A DNA stretch of 64,000 nt from Mycobacterium asiaticum (lineage in GTDB: Bacteria; Actinomycetota; Actinomycetes; Mycobacteriales; Mycobacteriaceae). The stretch covers positions 40,245 through 104,244 of the forward strand of contig NZ_LZMH01000046.1 in assembly GCF_001673635.1 (NCBI RefSeq). Direction: 5' to 3'. Both the position numbers and the translations under genes were made by a program. Of the stretch, positions 10,375-21,485 are shown in pieces (positions within the stretch are counted from its first letter, which is position 1; each line of letters starts with the position of its first letter). The notes under the pieces were generated by a model. That model was not told where the DNA came from. It did not search any database and worked only from the letters and a program-made list of their open reading frames with translations.

Positions 10375-11522
10375 TGATGTCTGAAACCCACCACGACGAC
10401 CTGACCGCGGCCATCCGCGCCGCCCTGGGCAAAGTCGTCGATCCCGAATTGCGACGCCCCATCACCGAACTGGGGATGGTCAAGAGCATCGACGTCGAAC
10501 CTGGCGGCGGCGTGCACGTCGCGATCTACCTGACCACCGCGGCCTGCCCGAAGAAGTCCGAGATCAGTGAGCGCGTCACCCAGGCGGTCGCCGATGTCCC
10601 CGGCACCGGTGCGGTGCGGGTCAGCCTGGACGTGATGAGCGACGAACAGCGCACCGAGCTGCGAAAGCAATTGCGTGGTGACGCAGCCGAACCCGTCATC
10701 CCATTCGCCCAGCCCAGCTCGCTGACCCGCGTCTACGCGGTGGCCTCGGGCAAAGGCGGAGTCGGCAAATCCACCGTCACGGTCAACCTGGCCGCCGCGA
10801 TGGCTGCCCGCGGGCTGTCGGTCGGGGTGCTCGACGCCGACATCCACGGCCACTCCATCCCCCGCATGATGGGCACCACGGACCGGCCCACACAGGTCGA
10901 GTCGATGATCCTGCCGCCGATCGCGCACGACGTGAAGGTCATCTCGATCGCCCAGTTCACCCAGGACAACTCCCCGGTGGTGTGGCGCGGACCGATGCTG
11001 CACCGCGCGCTGCAGCAGTTCCTGGCGGACGTCTACTGGGGCGACCTGGACGTGCTGCTGCTCGACCTGCCGCCGGGTACCGGCGATGTCGCGATTTCGC
11101 TGGCTCAACTACTTCCCAACGCCGAAATCTTGGTGGTGACGACGCCGCAGGCGGCCGCCGCCGAGGTCGCCGAACGCGCAGGCAGCATCGCGATCCAGAC
11201 CCGGCAGCGCATCGTGGGTGTGGTGGAGAACATGTCCGGCCTCACGCTGCCGGACGGCACCACGCTCCACGTGTTCGGCGAGGGCGGTGGTCGGCAGGTA
11301 GCCGAGCGGCTGTCCCGTGCGGTCGGCGCCGACGTGCCGCTGCTGGGTCAGATTCCGCTGGATCCCGCGCTGGTGGCCGCCGGCGACGCCGGCGTACCCG
11401 TGGTGCTCAGCACCCCTGACTCGGCGGTGGGCAAGGAATTGGCCCGCATCGCCGACAGCCTGTCGTCGCGGCGGCGTGGTCTGGCGGGCATGTCGCTCGG
11501 TCTCGACCCCACACGCCGTTAG
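10374..11522 (+). CDS. mrp: Mrp/ApbC-type iron-sulfur carrier ATPase
   Basis: 382 residues (381 if ATG 10377 is used). The N-terminal ~100 residues are a MIP18/DUF59 domain (VVDPELRRPITELGMVKSI). The P-loop NTPase domain follows with the deviant Walker A SGKGGVGKSTVTVNLA, then LDADIHGHSIPRMMG and LLLDLPPGTGDVAIS. The family binds and transfers Fe-S clusters. The cluster-binding CxxC of ApbC is not obvious here; actinobacterial members often differ, so the carrier role is by family. M. tuberculosis Rv1229c is nearly collinear. It ends convergently with tatB. Confidence 0.93.
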   Translation: MMSETHHDDLTAAIRAALGKVVDPELRRPITELGMVKSIDVEPGGGVHVAIYLTTAACPKKSEISERVTQAVADVPGTGAVRVSLDVMSDEQRTELRKQLRGDAAEPVIPFAQPSSLTRVYAVASGKGGVGKSTVTVNLAAAMAARGLSVGVLDADIHGHSIPRMMGTTDRPTQVESMILPPIAHDVKVISIAQFTQDNSPVVWRGPMLHRALQQFLADVYWGDLDVLLLDLPPGTGDVAISLAQLLPNAEILVVTTPQAAAAEVAERAGSIAIQTRQRIVGVVENMSGLTLPDGTTLHVFGEGGGRQVAERLSRAVGADVPLLGQIPLDPALVAAGDAGVPVVLSTPDSAVGKELARIADSLSSRRRGLAGMSLGLDPTRR

Positions 11523-11540
11523 GTTGCGCGAGCGCTATTT

Positions 11541-11565
11541 CACGTTCGCTGCGTCGCCGAACGTG
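11541..11565. terminator. Hairpin between convergent mrp and tatB
   Basis: CACGTTCG (11541-11548) and CGAACGTG (11558-11565) form a perfect 8-bp stem with a 9-nt loop, 19 bp after the mrp stop. No T-tract follows on either strand, as is common for mycobacterial terminators. Confidence 0.5.
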
Positions 11566-11620
11566 GGTCTTACGCGCCGGAGGAGTCCATAGGCCCCACG
11601 CTCGGCGGCCAGCCGCGCTC

Positions 11621-12025
11621 TCAGGTGGCGTCGGTATCGAACGGAGTGCGCTCGGGCGCGGACGGCGAGGCATTCTCGGCAGCCGGCTCCTGCGCCGGCG
11701 TCGGCGGCGCAGGGGTGTTACTGGTCGGCTTGTCGAAGTTGCCGGTGAAGATCGAGTCGTCGCCGTCGAGCAGGTGCTTGGTCAACGCCGCGCGCGGTGT
11801 CATCCCCCGCAATTTCTGCAGTTCACCGAGCTGGCCTCGCAGGTCGTCGAATTCCGGGCCCATGTCCTCGCGCAGCTGATTGGACACGCCACTGAGGTAG
11901 TCGCGCGCCTGCCGCAACGCACCCGCCGTCCAGCGAATGGCCCCGGGCAGCCGCTCTGGCCCAAGCACCACCAGCCCGACCACCACGAGGACGAGCATTT
12001 CTCCCCAGCCGATGTTGGCGAACAT
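11621..12025 (-). CDS. tatB: Twin-arginine translocase subunit TatB
   Basis: 134 residues. The single N-terminal membrane helix is [16 protein letters not shown], followed by the conserved PERLP hinge and an amphipathic helix ([18 protein letters not shown]), the TatA/TatB pattern. The long charged and Pro-rich C-terminal half is characteristic of mycobacterial TatB. It exports folded proteins with TatA and TatC. The ATG at 12025 shares its A with the stop of a 35-codon mini-ORF made of the intergenic repeat, which may couple it to htrA translation. Confidence 0.93.
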   Translation of the reverse strand: MFANIGWGEMLVLVVVGLVVLGPERLPGAIRWTAGALRQARDYLSGVSNQLREDMGPEFDDLRGQLGELQKLRGMTPRAALTKHLLDGDDSIFTGNFDKPTSNTPAPPTPAQEPAAENASPSAPERTPFDTDAT

Positions 12026-12131
12026 CAGATCGCAGCGTGATGACCCGCTGCGCCCGGCTGCGCCGCGCTTGCTCTCATCAGGGTCAGATGGTGATGACCC
12101 GCTGCGCCCGGCTGCGCCGCGCTTGCTCTCA

Positions 12132-12132
<1 letters not shown>
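12025..12132 (-). CDS. 35-residue mini-ORF built from two direct repeats, bridging htrA and tatB
   Basis: The ATG at 12132 shares its A with the htrA TGA, and the TGA at 12027-12025 shares its A with the tatB ATG. The frame is open throughout: 108 nt, 36 codons including stop. Both repeat copies are in the same frame because the period is 54 bp. The peptide begins [14 protein letters not shown] and repeats this block once. This is the architecture of mycobacterial MIRU elements, whose small ORFs overlap the flanking stop and start codons. It probably works by keeping ribosomes engaged between htrA and tatB rather than by making a functional peptide. Confidence 0.45.

Positions 12133-12134
<2 letters not shown>
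12037..12134. repeat. Two perfect 44-bp direct repeats (MIRU-like), period 54 bp
   Basis: 12037-12080 and 12091-12134 are identical and separated by GGGTCAGATG. Each copy begins and ends with inverted TGATGA/TCATCA and has a GC-rich centre. The outer end of copy two contains the htrA stop codon. A period of 54 bp preserves reading frame, so copy-number change would leave the mini-ORF intact. A likely VNTR locus. Confidence 0.9.
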
Positions 12135-13727
<1,593 letters not shown>

Positions 13728-13796
13728 CTAGTATCCACGGATCCCGGACGGTCGACATGAACGCGCGCGCAGCCCGCCGGGGGCGCAAAAGTCAAG

Positions 13797-14189
13797 CTAG
13801 CGGCGCTTCCGCTGTTCACGTGCGTCGGGCTCGGCAAACGCGTCGGACAGCGAGGGCGCATCTTCGTGCGGGTGATGCGGAATCTCGGACAGCAACCCGA
13901 GCAGCGAACTGGGAATCCGGACGGGGTGGGAGTCGCGCAGTGCCGCGCGGGCGCGGCTGTGGTCCTCCACCTCGGCAGCGCACTGGGGGCACAGGGACAG
14001 GTGGTGCGCGGCCCGCAGGTGCGCGTTCATCCGCAGCTCGCCGTCCACGAAAGCGGCGATGGCCTCTATGGACAGATGCTCGGTGGACCCGAAGCGGCGC
14101 GGCGCACCTATCGGCGCATCACTTTGCGACGCGAACTGGGTAGGAAGCCAGGAGAACGCGCGCCGAAACACTTGCCCCCGGTCGGCCAT
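13797..14189 (-). CDS. rseA: Anti-sigma factor RseA (zinc-associated)
   Basis: 130 residues from ATG 14189, preceded by GGGAG; the longer open frame to 14261 lacks support. The zinc-associated anti-sigma motif is H63-x3-C67-x2-C70 (HHLSLCPQC), after SIEAIAAFVDGELRMNAHL. It binds SigE and holds it inactive; in M. tuberculosis oxidative or surface stress releases it through the cysteines and through PknB-ClpC1P2. The C-terminus is shorter than in M. tuberculosis (about 154 residues), mainly lacking its Gly-rich tail. It lies 153 bp downstream of sigE with a hairpin between. Confidence 0.93.
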   Translation of the reverse strand: MADRGQVFRRAFSWLPTQFASQSDAPIGAPRRFGSTEHLSIEAIAAFVDGELRMNAHLRAAHHLSLCPQCAAEVEDHSRARAALRDSHPVRIPSSLLGLLSEIPHHPHEDAPSLSDAFAEPDAREQRKRR

Positions 14190-14308
14190 CACCAGCTCCC
14201 TTCGCGCCTTTTCGAGCCATGGATATTTCGAATGTAGCGCGACGTTGTGCCTGATAACCATGTTCTGCCTTCAAAACCCGGGTATTTGGGACCAGTTGGC
14301 AACCATGC

Positions 14309-14334
14309 AGTGGCCATTCGATGATTCGGCCACT
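14309..14334 (-). terminator. Hairpin between sigE and rseA
   Basis: AGTGGCC (14309-14315) and GGCCACT (14328-14334) form a perfect 7-bp stem with a 12-nt loop, starting 8 bp past the sigE stop. It could lower read-through into rseA and shift the sigma/anti-sigma ratio. No T-run follows. Confidence 0.4.
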
Positions 14335-14342
14335 CAGGTCGC

Positions 14343-15131
14343 TTAGCTGGCCGACCTCAACACGCGGTCCTCGGGACGCAGCCCGTGTTCGGGGTGGGCG
14401 GCCAGGTAATCCCGCAGAGCCTGACGCCCGCGGTGGATGCGGCTGCGGACGGTCCCGAGCTTGACGCCCAGCGTGGCACCGATCTCCTCATAGGACAGGC
14501 CCTCGATGTCACACAGCACGACCGCGGCGCGGAATTCCGGCGGCAGCGAGTCCAGCGCGGCCTGCAGGTCCGGCCCCAGCCGGGAGTCGTGGTAGATCTG
14601 CTCGGGGTTCGGCTCGTCGGCCGGCACGCGATCGTAGTCCTCAGGCAGCGCCTCCATCCGGATACGTGCCCGGCGGCGGACCATGTCGAGGAACAGGTTG
14701 GTGGTGATGCGGTGTAGCCAGCCTTCGAACGTGCCGGGCTGGTAGTTCTGGACGGACCGGAAAACCCGGATGAACGTCTCCTGTGTCAGGTCCTCCGCGT
14801 CGTGCTGGTTGCCGGAGAGCCGGTAGGCCAGCCGGTAGACGCGGTCGGCGTGCTGGCGCACCAATTCGTCCCAGGACGGCATAGCCGCCTTGTCCCCGGT
14901 CGCGTCGAAAATCGCTGTGCCCAGCAGCTTGTCGGCCGGCTCAGCCCAGTCGTCGTCGCGCACCTGTTGGGGGTGAGACATGGTGGTGGTGCTCACGGTG
15001 GTGGTGTTCACTTCCTTCTGCTTGTTCCTGACACCCAGGATCGGCATTTCCTCACTCTTCGAAACACGGAGATGCCATTCCGCATTCCCGTCGTCTTCAC
15101 CCCACAGCGCGCCGCGTTCCATAGAACTCAC
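14343..15131 (-). CDS. sigE: ECF sigma factor SigE
   Basis: 262 residues from GTG 15131. Region 2 is [38 protein letters not shown] and on to DMVRRRARI. Region 4 is [48 protein letters not shown], nearly identical to M. tuberculosis SigE (Rv1221). Internal starts exist, notably [10 protein letters not shown], matching the alternative SigE isoforms reported in M. tuberculosis. The last dozen residues ([12 protein letters not shown]) differ from the M. tuberculosis tail. It directs the surface and oxidative stress regulon. Its promoter region is shared with a divergent methyltransferase gene and has a possible MprA site. Confidence 0.95.
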   Translation of the reverse strand: MSSMERGALWGEDDGNAEWHLRVSKSEEMPILGVRNKQKEVNTTTVSTTTMSHPQQVRDDDWAEPADKLLGTAIFDATGDKAAMPSWDELVRQHADRVYRLAYRLSGNQHDAEDLTQETFIRVFRSVQNYQPGTFEGWLHRITTNLFLDMVRRRARIRMEALPEDYDRVPADEPNPEQIYHDSRLGPDLQAALDSLPPEFRAAVVLCDIEGLSYEEIGATLGVKLGTVRSRIHRGRQALRDYLAAHPEHGLRPEDRVLRSAS

Positions 15132-15167
15132 CGTTGCCTACCCGTGTGTGGGCGAGGTAGGAGCAGT

Positions 15168-15183
15168 CTGAGCTTTGGCTGAG
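15168..15183 (-). promoter_or_regulatory. Two CTCAG direct repeats upstream of sigE (possible MprA box)
   Basis: On the minus strand CTCAG occurs at 15183-15179 and 15172-15168, an 11-bp period, about 37-52 bp upstream of the sigE GTG. MprA of M. tuberculosis binds loosely conserved direct repeats and controls sigE. The assignment is by position and pattern only. Confidence 0.35.
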
Positions 15184-15313
15184 AAACCATACTGTTATCT
15201 GCGTTATCCAGCGCATTTTGCTTGTGCAATAAGACCCGTCGCGCCTCGGCGGCCGGGCGCGTCGCCCTCGGCTCCACCGGGCGCGCCTGAAGGACGACCA
15301 CACCCGTTCGGCA

Positions 15314-15326
15314 TACTCTGCGGACA
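15314..15326 (+). promoter_or_regulatory. -10 element for leaderless methyltransferase gene
   Basis: TACTCT at 15314-15319, six bases, then ATG 15326. No ribosome-binding site is visible. Confidence 0.45.
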
Positions 15327-16003
15327 TGGACGGCACCCCGACATCCGGTTCCAACACCCGCGGTGAGGCGACCCACAGCCGGGCCGAATCACTGGTGTCG
15401 CACGCCGAAGAGTCGATCTCCGAGGACGAGATCCTGGCCGGCGCCCGCGAACGGGCCGTCGACAGTGGTGCGGGCGCCGTCACACCCGCGGTTGGCGCGT
15501 TGCTGAGCATGCTCGCCAAACTCAGCGGCGGCAAGGCAGTCGCGGAGGTCGGCACCGGCGTGGGCGTCAGTGGACTGTGGCTGCTGTCCGGCATGAGCGA
15601 CGACGGCGTCCTGACCACCATCGACATCGAACCCGAATTCGTCCGGCAGGCCCGGCAGGTGTTCGCCGAGGCGCACATCGGGCCGTCGCGTACCAGGCTG
15701 ATCAGCGGCCGGGCCCAGGAAGTGCTGACCCGGCTCGCCGACGAGTCCTACGACCTGGTGTTCATCGACGCCGACCCGATCGACCAGCCCGAGTACGTGG
15801 TGCAGGGCGTGCGACTGCTGCGCTCCGGCGGGGTCATCGTGGTACACCGGGCCGCGCTGGGCGGCCGCGCCGGTGACCCCGGCGCCCGCGACGCCGAGGT
15901 CGCCGCGGTGCGCGAGGCTGCCCGGCTGATCGCCGAGGACGAGCGCCTGACGCCAGCCCTGATCCCGCTGGGTGACGGGCTGCTGGCCGCGGTCCGCGAC
16001 TGA
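15326..16003 (+). CDS. SAM-dependent O-methyltransferase (Rv1220c-like)
   Basis: 225 residues. Class I methyltransferase fold of the catechol/caffeoyl-CoA O-methyltransferase group (family 3). The SAM-binding motif is [19 protein letters not shown] near residue 72, the acidic motif [13 protein letters not shown], and the metal or substrate motif [16 protein letters not shown]. The N-terminal helix carries [22 protein letters not shown], also typical. Predicted cytosolic, divalent-ion dependent; the substrate is unknown. Always divergent from sigE in mycobacteria I recall. Confidence 0.9.
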   Translation: MDGTPTSGSNTRGEATHSRAESLVSHAEESISEDEILAGARERAVDSGAGAVTPAVGALLSMLAKLSGGKAVAEVGTGVGVSGLWLLSGMSDDGVLTTIDIEPEFVRQARQVFAEAHIGPSRTRLISGRAQEVLTRLADESYDLVFIDADPIDQPEYVVQGVRLLRSGGVIVVHRAALGGRAGDPGARDAEVAAVREAARLIAEDERLTPALIPLGDGLLAAVRD

Positions 16004-16020
16004 GGCGCTGGGCGTGGGCG

Positions 16021-18135
16021 TTATCCGCGGTTGAAGAAGCCGGATTGGCCGGCGCCCGCGTTGAAGCCGCCGGAATCGGCGCCGGGTCCGGTGTTGCCGA
16101 CACCCGAACTGTGCTGACCGGAGTTCAAGAAGCCGGTGTTGTAATAGCCCACGTTTCCGAAACCGATGTCGTGGTTACCGGCGTTGAAGAAGCCCACCTG
16201 CAAGCCGCCGGCTCCGCCGTTGAAGAATCCGGTGTTGGTGCCGGCGTCGCTGGCGTTGAAGAAGCCCACGTTGTCTTCGCCCCCGCCGGCATTGCCCCAA
16301 CCCGAGCTGTACCCGCCGCTAGCCGAGTTGGACAGGCCCGAGTTGTAGTCGCCGAGGTTGAAGAACCCGGAGTTGCCGATCCCTGAGTTACCGAATCCCG
16401 AATTGCCGCTATAACTTGCGATCCCGCCGAAGCCGGTGTTGACGTCGCCGGCATTCCACAGACCCGTGTTGGTGTTGCCCGAATTGAACAACCCGGTGTT
16501 GGTGAAGCCGGTGTTGAAGAACCCGGTGTTGCCGGCCTCGCCGATGTTGCCCTGTCCGAAAACGGGATCGCTGCCGTTGCCGCCGGCGTTGAAGCCGCCG
16601 GTGTTGCTGATGCCGGTGTTCGACCACCCCACATTGCCGAAGCCGGCGTTGAACGAACCCACATTGTGATTGCCGGCGTTGAAGAACCCGACGTTGTGGC
16701 CGAACAGCGAGGTGCCACCGGAGTTGAAGGCGCCCAGGTTGCCGTTGCCGGCGTTCGCCAGGCCCATGTTGGTGCTGCCCGCGTTGAACGACCCGGTGTT
16801 GAAGCTGCCCGCGTTGAACAGACCGGTATTGGTGGAACCGCTGTTGCCGATACCGGTATCGGCCACACCCGAATTCAGCAAACCCAGGTTTTGGCTCCCG
16901 GTGTTGCCCAGGCCCCAGTTCGCGGTGCCCGAGTTGAACAGTCCGACGTTGCCGCTACCCGAGTTGAACAGCCCGACGTTGCCGCTGCCGGAATTGAAGC
17001 CGCCGAAGCCGATCTGATGGTCCCCGGTGAGGCCGATCCCGACGTTGCCGTTGCCGGTGTTCGCGAAGCCGAAATTGCCGTCACCGGTGTTGGCCAGTCC
17101 GAAGTTGAAACTGCCGTTGTTGCCCAGCCCGACGTTCCAGCCGACGTTGTTGGCGTTGAAACCGCCGATGCCGATCTGGTTGTTGCCGGTGAGCCCGATA
17201 CCGATGTTGTTGTTGCCGACGTTGCCGAGGCCGATGTTGTCGAGGCCGACGTTGCCGATGCCGAAGTTGTTGCTGCCGAGGTTGCTGAGGCCGATATTGA
17301 AGGCTCCTGGGATACCGGCGACGGCGGTGGCCAGGTTTCCGTTGCCGAACCCGATGTTTCCGGTGCCGACGTTTCCGACGCCGACGTTGAACGAACCGAT
17401 ATTGCCCAGGCCGAAGTTGTAGGACGCCGCGCCCGGATAGGGTGCGCCGACCGCCCCCAGAACGGCGTTTCCGTTGCCGGCGCCGATGTTGAACGAGCCG
17501 TAGTTACCCAGGCCGAGATTGCTTCCACCGCTGTTGCCACCACCGATGTTGAAGCTGCCGGTGTTACCGCCGCCGAGGTTGAAGCTGCCGATGTTCCCGA
17601 TGCCCAGGTTCAGCTGCCCCAGCACCTGCTGGAACGGCACCAGTTGCTCGGCCGCTGCCACGACGCCGCTGTAGTAGCTGGACATGGCCGTCACATCCTG
17701 GGCCCACATCTGCTCGTACAACGCCTCGACGGCAGCGATCGCCGGGGCATTGAACCCGAAGAAGTTCGACCGCACCAACGCCACGAGCTGACTTCGGTTG
17801 GCGGACACGAACTCCGGATGCACAATCGCCCCTCGAGCCGCTTCGAACACCGAAGCCACCGCCTTGGCCTGCCCGGCCGCGAGCTCGGCGTGGGCCGCGG
17901 TCGCGCTCAGCCACAGCGTGTACGGCGTCGCGGCTGCCATCATTGCCGACGCCGCGGCACCCTGCCACGATGCCGTGGTCAGCCCTGATGTCACTGCCCC
18001 GAAGGACGACGCGGCCGAACCCAATTCGGCCGCCAGCCCGTCCCAGGCCGCAGCGGCCGCGAGCATCGGCCCCGTTCCCGCACCGGCGAAGAGCTGTGCC
18101 GAGGTGATCTCCGGCGGCAGCACGGCAAAGTTCAT
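16021..18135 (-). CDS. PPE-MPTR family protein
   Basis: 704 residues from ATG 18135 ([20 protein letters not shown]), with GGGGGG just upstream; a longer frame to 18177 lacks support. Residues 1-180 are the PPE domain with PPE at 7-9 and the WxG-like SWQGAAA turn. The rest is about 500 residues of MPTR repeats (NxGxGNxG, FNxG, SGxxNxG) ending SGFFNRG. The PPE-MPTR group is exported by type VII secretion, usually with a PE partner; none is adjacent. It sits between the Rv1220c- and Rv1219c-like genes, where M. tuberculosis has no PPE gene as I recall, so it is an insertion or a loss elsewhere. Confidence 0.94.
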   Translation of the reverse strand: MNFAVLPPEITSAQLFAGAGTGPMLAAAAAWDGLAAELGSAASSFGAVTSGLTTASWQGAAASAMMAAATPYTLWLSATAAHAELAAGQAKAVASVFEAARGAIVHPEFVSANRSQLVALVRSNFFGFNAPAIAAVEALYEQMWAQDVTAMSSYYSGVVAAAEQLVPFQQVLGQLNLGIGNIGSFNLGGGNTGSFNIGGGNSGGSNLGLGNYGSFNIGAGNGNAVLGAVGAPYPGAASYNFGLGNIGSFNVGVGNVGTGNIGFGNGNLATAVAGIPGAFNIGLSNLGSNNFGIGNVGLDNIGLGNVGNNNIGIGLTGNNQIGIGGFNANNVGWNVGLGNNGSFNFGLANTGDGNFGFANTGNGNVGIGLTGDHQIGFGGFNSGSGNVGLFNSGSGNVGLFNSGTANWGLGNTGSQNLGLLNSGVADTGIGNSGSTNTGLFNAGSFNTGSFNAGSTNMGLANAGNGNLGAFNSGGTSLFGHNVGFFNAGNHNVGSFNAGFGNVGWSNTGISNTGGFNAGGNGSDPVFGQGNIGEAGNTGFFNTGFTNTGLFNSGNTNTGLWNAGDVNTGFGGIASYSGNSGFGNSGIGNSGFFNLGDYNSGLSNSASGGYSSGWGNAGGGEDNVGFFNASDAGTNTGFFNGGAGGLQVGFFNAGNHDIGFGNVGYYNTGFLNSGQHSSGVGNTGPGADSGGFNAGAGQSGFFNRG

Positions 18136-18205
18136 TACCCCCCCAAATGTTTGTGCGGCCCCCTCGGCCCGGCACAACGTATCGAAAAGCGCGGCGGCGC
18201 GGGTG

Positions 18206-18226
18206 CTTAGCGCAAATCCGGCTAAG
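18206..18226. promoter_or_regulatory. Inverted repeat in the PPE/TetR divergent region
   Basis: CTTAGC-N9-GCTAAG at 18206-18226, about 70 bp upstream of the PPE start. Could be an operator or a leader hairpin of the PPE gene. Confidence 0.3.
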
Positions 18227-18263
18227 TGCGTTGCGTTTGGTGGACATTTTCGGCGCTGAGCGC

Positions 18264-18309
18264 TTGACGTCGACTGAACAAGCGTTTAGTGTACTGAACA
18301 TGCGTTCAG
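18264..18309 (+). promoter_or_regulatory. Leaderless promoter with two tandem palindromic operators for the efflux operon
   Basis: -35 TTGACG (18264-18269), a 17-bp spacer, -10 TAGTGT (18287-18292), then ATG 18300 seven bases on. Two 16-bp palindromes, CTGAACAAGCGTTTAG (18274-18289) and CTGAACATGCGTTCAG (18294-18309), are spaced exactly 20 bp start to start. The first covers the spacer and the start of the -10; the second covers the transcription and translation start. This fits TetR autorepression. Confidence 0.75.
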
Positions 18310-18938
18310 CCGACTTGACTGCGGCCGCCCGGATCCGTGATGCGGCGATCGTGCAGTTCGGCGAGCACGGCTTCGGCGTCGGGCTGCGCACCATCGCGGA
18401 GGCGGCCGGGGTGAGCGCGGCACTGGTCATCCACCACTTCGGCTCCAAGGACGGCTTACGCAAGGCCTGCGACGAATACATCGCCGAAGTCATCCGCAGC
18501 GAAAAGTCCGAAACCATTCAGTCCAATGACCCCGCCACCTGGCTGGGCGCCATGGCGGAGATCGAGTCCTACGCACCGCTGATGGCGTATCTGGTCCGCA
18601 GCATGCAATCCGGCGGTGAGCTGGCAAAAATGCTGTGGCAGAGGATGATTCAAAACACCGAAGACTACATGGCAGAGGGTGTTGCGGCCGGCACCCTCAA
18701 GCCGAGTCGTGATCCCCAGGGCAGGGCCAGGTACCTGGCGATCACCGGTGGCGGCGGCTTCCTGCTCTATCTGCAGATGCACGAAACCCCGACGGATGTG
18801 CGCGCGGTTCTGCGCGACTACGCGCGTGACATGGTGCTGCCCGCCCTCGAGATCTATTCCGAGGGCCTGCTGACCGATCACACCATGTACGAGGCGTTTC
18901 TCGCTCGAGAAGACCAAGGAGAGAAAGATGTCAGCTAA
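18300..18938 (+). CDS. TetR-family repressor of the ABC efflux operon (Rv1219c-like)
   Basis: 212 residues from ATG 18300, the length of M. tuberculosis Rv1219c. The N-terminal helix-turn-helix reads [44 protein letters not shown]. The C-terminal ligand domain includes [22 protein letters not shown]. Rv1219c is described as a repressor of Rv1218c-Rv1217c. The frame stays open upstream to 18147, but the promoter and operators show that the gene begins at 18300. It overlaps the ATPase gene by 11 bp. Confidence 0.94.
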   Translation: MRSADLTAAARIRDAAIVQFGEHGFGVGLRTIAEAAGVSAALVIHHFGSKDGLRKACDEYIAEVIRSEKSETIQSNDPATWLGAMAEIESYAPLMAYLVRSMQSGGELAKMLWQRMIQNTEDYMAEGVAAGTLKPSRDPQGRARYLAITGGGGFLLYLQMHETPTDVRAVLRDYARDMVLPALEIYSEGLLTDHTMYEAFLAREDQGEKDVS

Positions 18939-19851
18939 CCACCTGGCGCCCATCGAGATTCGGGGGCTCACCAAGAACTTCGGATCCGTGCGAGCGCTTG
19001 ACGGCCTCGACCTGACCGTGGCCGAAGGCGAGGTGCACGGCTTTCTCGGACCCAACGGCGCCGGCAAGTCGACCACCATCCGCATCCTGCTGGGTGTGGT
19101 GAAAGCCGACGGCGGTACTGCGCGCCTGCTGGGCGGCGATCCGTGGACCGACGCGGTTCGGCTGCACCGCGAAATCGCCTACGTGCCCGGTGATGTCACG
19201 CTATGGCCAGCGTTGACCGGTGGCGAGACCATCGACCTGCTGGCCCGGATGCGCGGCGGTATCGACCCGAAGCTGCGCGCGGAATTGATCGAGCGTTTCG
19301 AATTCGATCCGCGCAAGAAGGTGCGGACCTACTCCAAGGGCAACCGGCAGAAGGTCTCGTTGATCTCGGCGTTCTCCTCGCGGGCCCGCCTACTGCTGCT
19401 CGACGAGCCGACCAGCGGGCTTGACCCGTTGATGGAGAACGTTTTCCAGCAGTGTGTCAGCGAAGCGCGTGACCGCGGTGTGACGGTGCTGCTGTCCAGT
19501 CACATCCTGGCAGAGACCGAGGCGCTCTGTGAGAGGGTCACCATCATCGCTGCCGGCCGGACCGTCGAGAGCGGGTCGCTGGAATCGATGCGGCACCTCA
19601 GCAGGACGTCGATCAAGGCCGAGATGATCGGCGACCCAGGCGATCTCACCCGAATCAGAGGTGTGGAGGACGTCAGCGTCGAGGGCAATACGGTGCGCGC
19701 CCAGGTCGACAGCGAAAGCCTGGGCGAATTGATCCGGGTGCTCGGGGACGCCGGCCTGCGCAGCCTCGTCAGCCAACCCCCCTCCCTCGAGGAGCTGTTC
19801 TTGCGGCACTACAGCACCAACGGGTCGCGCGAGCAGGTGGCGGCGCGATGA
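18928..19851 (+). CDS. ABC efflux pump, ATP-binding subunit (Rv1218c-like)
   Basis: 307 residues. Walker [15 protein letters not shown] near residue 40, Walker [15 protein letters not shown] near 155. The signature is the degenerate [12 protein letters not shown] rather than LSGGQ, as in daunorubicin-type (DrrA-like) ATPases. The C-terminus has the DrrA-like regulatory tail ([10 protein letters not shown]). AAGGAGAG precedes ATG 18928, which lies inside the 3' end of the tetR gene. With the next gene it forms an exporter; the M. tuberculosis counterpart has been linked to multidrug efflux. Confidence 0.94.
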   Translation: MSANHLAPIEIRGLTKNFGSVRALDGLDLTVAEGEVHGFLGPNGAGKSTTIRILLGVVKADGGTARLLGGDPWTDAVRLHREIAYVPGDVTLWPALTGGETIDLLARMRGGIDPKLRAELIERFEFDPRKKVRTYSKGNRQKVSLISAFSSRARLLLLDEPTSGLDPLMENVFQQCVSEARDRGVTVLLSSHILAETEALCERVTIIAAGRTVESGSLESMRHLSRTSIKAEMIGDPGDLTRIRGVEDVSVEGNTVRAQVDSESLGELIRVLGDAGLRSLVSQPPSLEELFLRHYSTNGSREQVAAR

Positions 19852-21485
19852 GCACCGCCCTCCTGGATCGCCCGACCCAACACCGCGGGCCGCAGCGCAG
19901 TTCCAACTTCAGCGGTACGCTCGGTCTGCTGCGGCTCTATCTGCGCCGGGACCGGATTTCATTGCCGCTGTGGGTGTTACTGCTGTCTCTCCCGCTGGGC
20001 AGCGTCTACATCGGCAGTATCGAGAAGGTTTACCCCACCCAGGCCGACCGGGCCGGCTTCGCCACCTCGATCATGGCCAGCCCGGCGCAGCGCGCGCTCT
20101 ACGGCCAGATCTACAACGACAGCCTTGGCGCCGTGGGCATTTGGAAAGCCGGGATGTTCCACGTGCTCATCGCGGTCGCGGTCATTCTCACCGTCATCCG
20201 GCACACCCGCGCCGACGAGGAGAGCGGGCGGGCCGAATTGATCGACTCGACCGCGGTCGGCCGCTACGCCAGCCTCACCGCGGCGCTGCTGTTGTCCTTC
20301 GGGGCATCCTTGCTGACCGGCCTCATCGGCGCCGCCGGCTTGCTCGCCACCTCAGTCCCGGTGAGCGGCTCCGTTGCCTTTTGCTCGGCCCTGGCCGCGT
20401 CCGGGTTGGTGTTCACGGCGGTGGCCGCGGTGGCCGCGCAGTTGTCCCCGAGCGCCCGGGTCGCGCGCGGCGTGGCGTTCGCCGTCCTGGGCACCGCATT
20501 CACCGTGCGCGCCGTTGGCGACGCGAGTTCTGGCGGGCTGTCTTGGTTTTCGCCCCTGGGGTGGTCGCTGCAGGTTCGCCCGTATGCGGGTGATCACTGG
20601 TGGGTGCTGCTGCTGCACGTGGTGACGACGGTGGCACTGACCGGTGCCGCGTACTGGCTGCTCGCCGGCCGCGATGTCGGGGCCGGCCTGATCGCCGAAC
20701 GCGCCGGCCGTAGCACCGCCTCCGCCTGGCTCGGCAACGTTTTTGCGCTGGCGTGGCGGCTCGACCGCGGTGCGGTGTTGGTGTGGACGGTCGGCCTGGG
20801 CCTGTACGGCTTGTTGATCGGCAGCGTGACGCACGGCATCGGTGACGAACTGGGCGGCGCGTCCGCGCGGGACATCGTCGCGCGTCTCGGCGGCACGGGT
20901 GCGGTAGAGCAGGGATTCATCGTGGTCGGGTTCGCCATGCTGGGCATGATCGCCGCCGCGTTCGCGATCTCCCTGTCCCTGCGGTTGCACCAGGAAGAAG
21001 CCGAGCACCGGGCCGAAACCCTGCTCGCGGGAGCGGTTTCCCGCACCCGGCTGCTGGCAAGTCACTTGGTGATGGCGCTGGGCGGGTCGACGTTCGCGAT
21101 CCTGCTGTCGGGCCTGGCCGCCGGGCTCGCCTACGGCGCCGCGGCCGGGGACATCGCCGGCAAACTGCCCACGGTCCTCGGCACCGCCGCCGTGCAGCTG
21201 CCCGCGGTCTGGCTGCTGGCGGCGGTGACCGTCGCACTGTTCGGTCTGACACCGCGCCTCACTCCTGCGGCTTGGGGTGTGCTGGTCGGCTTCGTCGCGG
21301 TATACCTGCTCGGTTCGCTGTCGGGCTCCCCGCAATGGTTGCTCGACCTGGAGCCGTTCACCCACACCCCGCGGGTAGGGGCGGGCGCGTTCAGCGCCGC
21401 ACCACTGGTTTGGCTGCTCGGGATTGACGCGGCACTGATCGCGTTCGGCGCCATAGCTTTCCGTCGGAGGGACATGCGGTCATGA
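19848..21485 (+). CDS. ABC efflux pump, membrane subunit (Rv1217c-like)
   Basis: 545 residues with about twelve hydrophobic helices in two similar halves, the pattern of fused ABC-2 exporter permeases. It starts at ATG 19848, overlapping the ATPase stop by 4 bp. The region [22 protein letters not shown] is the first helix, after a short cytoplasmic tail. Partner of the preceding ATPase; the substrate is unknown, probably hydrophobic drugs or lipids. It ends in a 4-bp overlap with the methyltransferase-like gene. Confidence 0.93.
   Translation: MSTALLDRPTQHRGPQRSSNFSGTLGLLRLYLRRDRISLPLWVLLLSLPLGSVYIGSIEKVYPTQADRAGFATSIMASPAQRALYGQIYNDSLGAVGIWKAGMFHVLIAVAVILTVIRHTRADEESGRAELIDSTAVGRYASLTAALLLSFGASLLTGLIGAAGLLATSVPVSGSVAFCSALAASGLVFTAVAAVAAQLSPSARVARGVAFAVLGTAFTVRAVGDASSGGLSWFSPLGWSLQVRPYAGDHWWVLLLHVVTTVALTGAAYWLLAGRDVGAGLIAERAGRSTASAWLGNVFALAWRLDRGAVLVWTVGLGLYGLLIGSVTHGIGDELGGASARDIVARLGGTGAVEQGFIVVGFAMLGMIAAAFAISLSLRLHQEEAEHRAETLLAGAVSRTRLLASHLVMALGGSTFAILLSGLAAGLAYGAAAGDIAGKLPTVLGTAAVQLPAVWLLAAVTVALFGLTPRLTPAAWGVLVGFVAVYLLGSLSGSPQWLLDLEPFTHTPRVGAGAFSAAPLVWLLGIDAALIAFGAIAFRRRDMRS

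Noticed and set aside
16021..17600. Possible CRISPR or VNTR array in the PPE region
   Set aside because: The periodicity is that of degenerate coding MPTR pentapeptides, without constant repeats and unique spacers.
16666..17988. 440-residue plus-strand ORF inside the PPE gene
   Set aside because: Val/Ala/Asp/Glu repeat composition is the antisense reading of MPTR repeats; no start context or homology.
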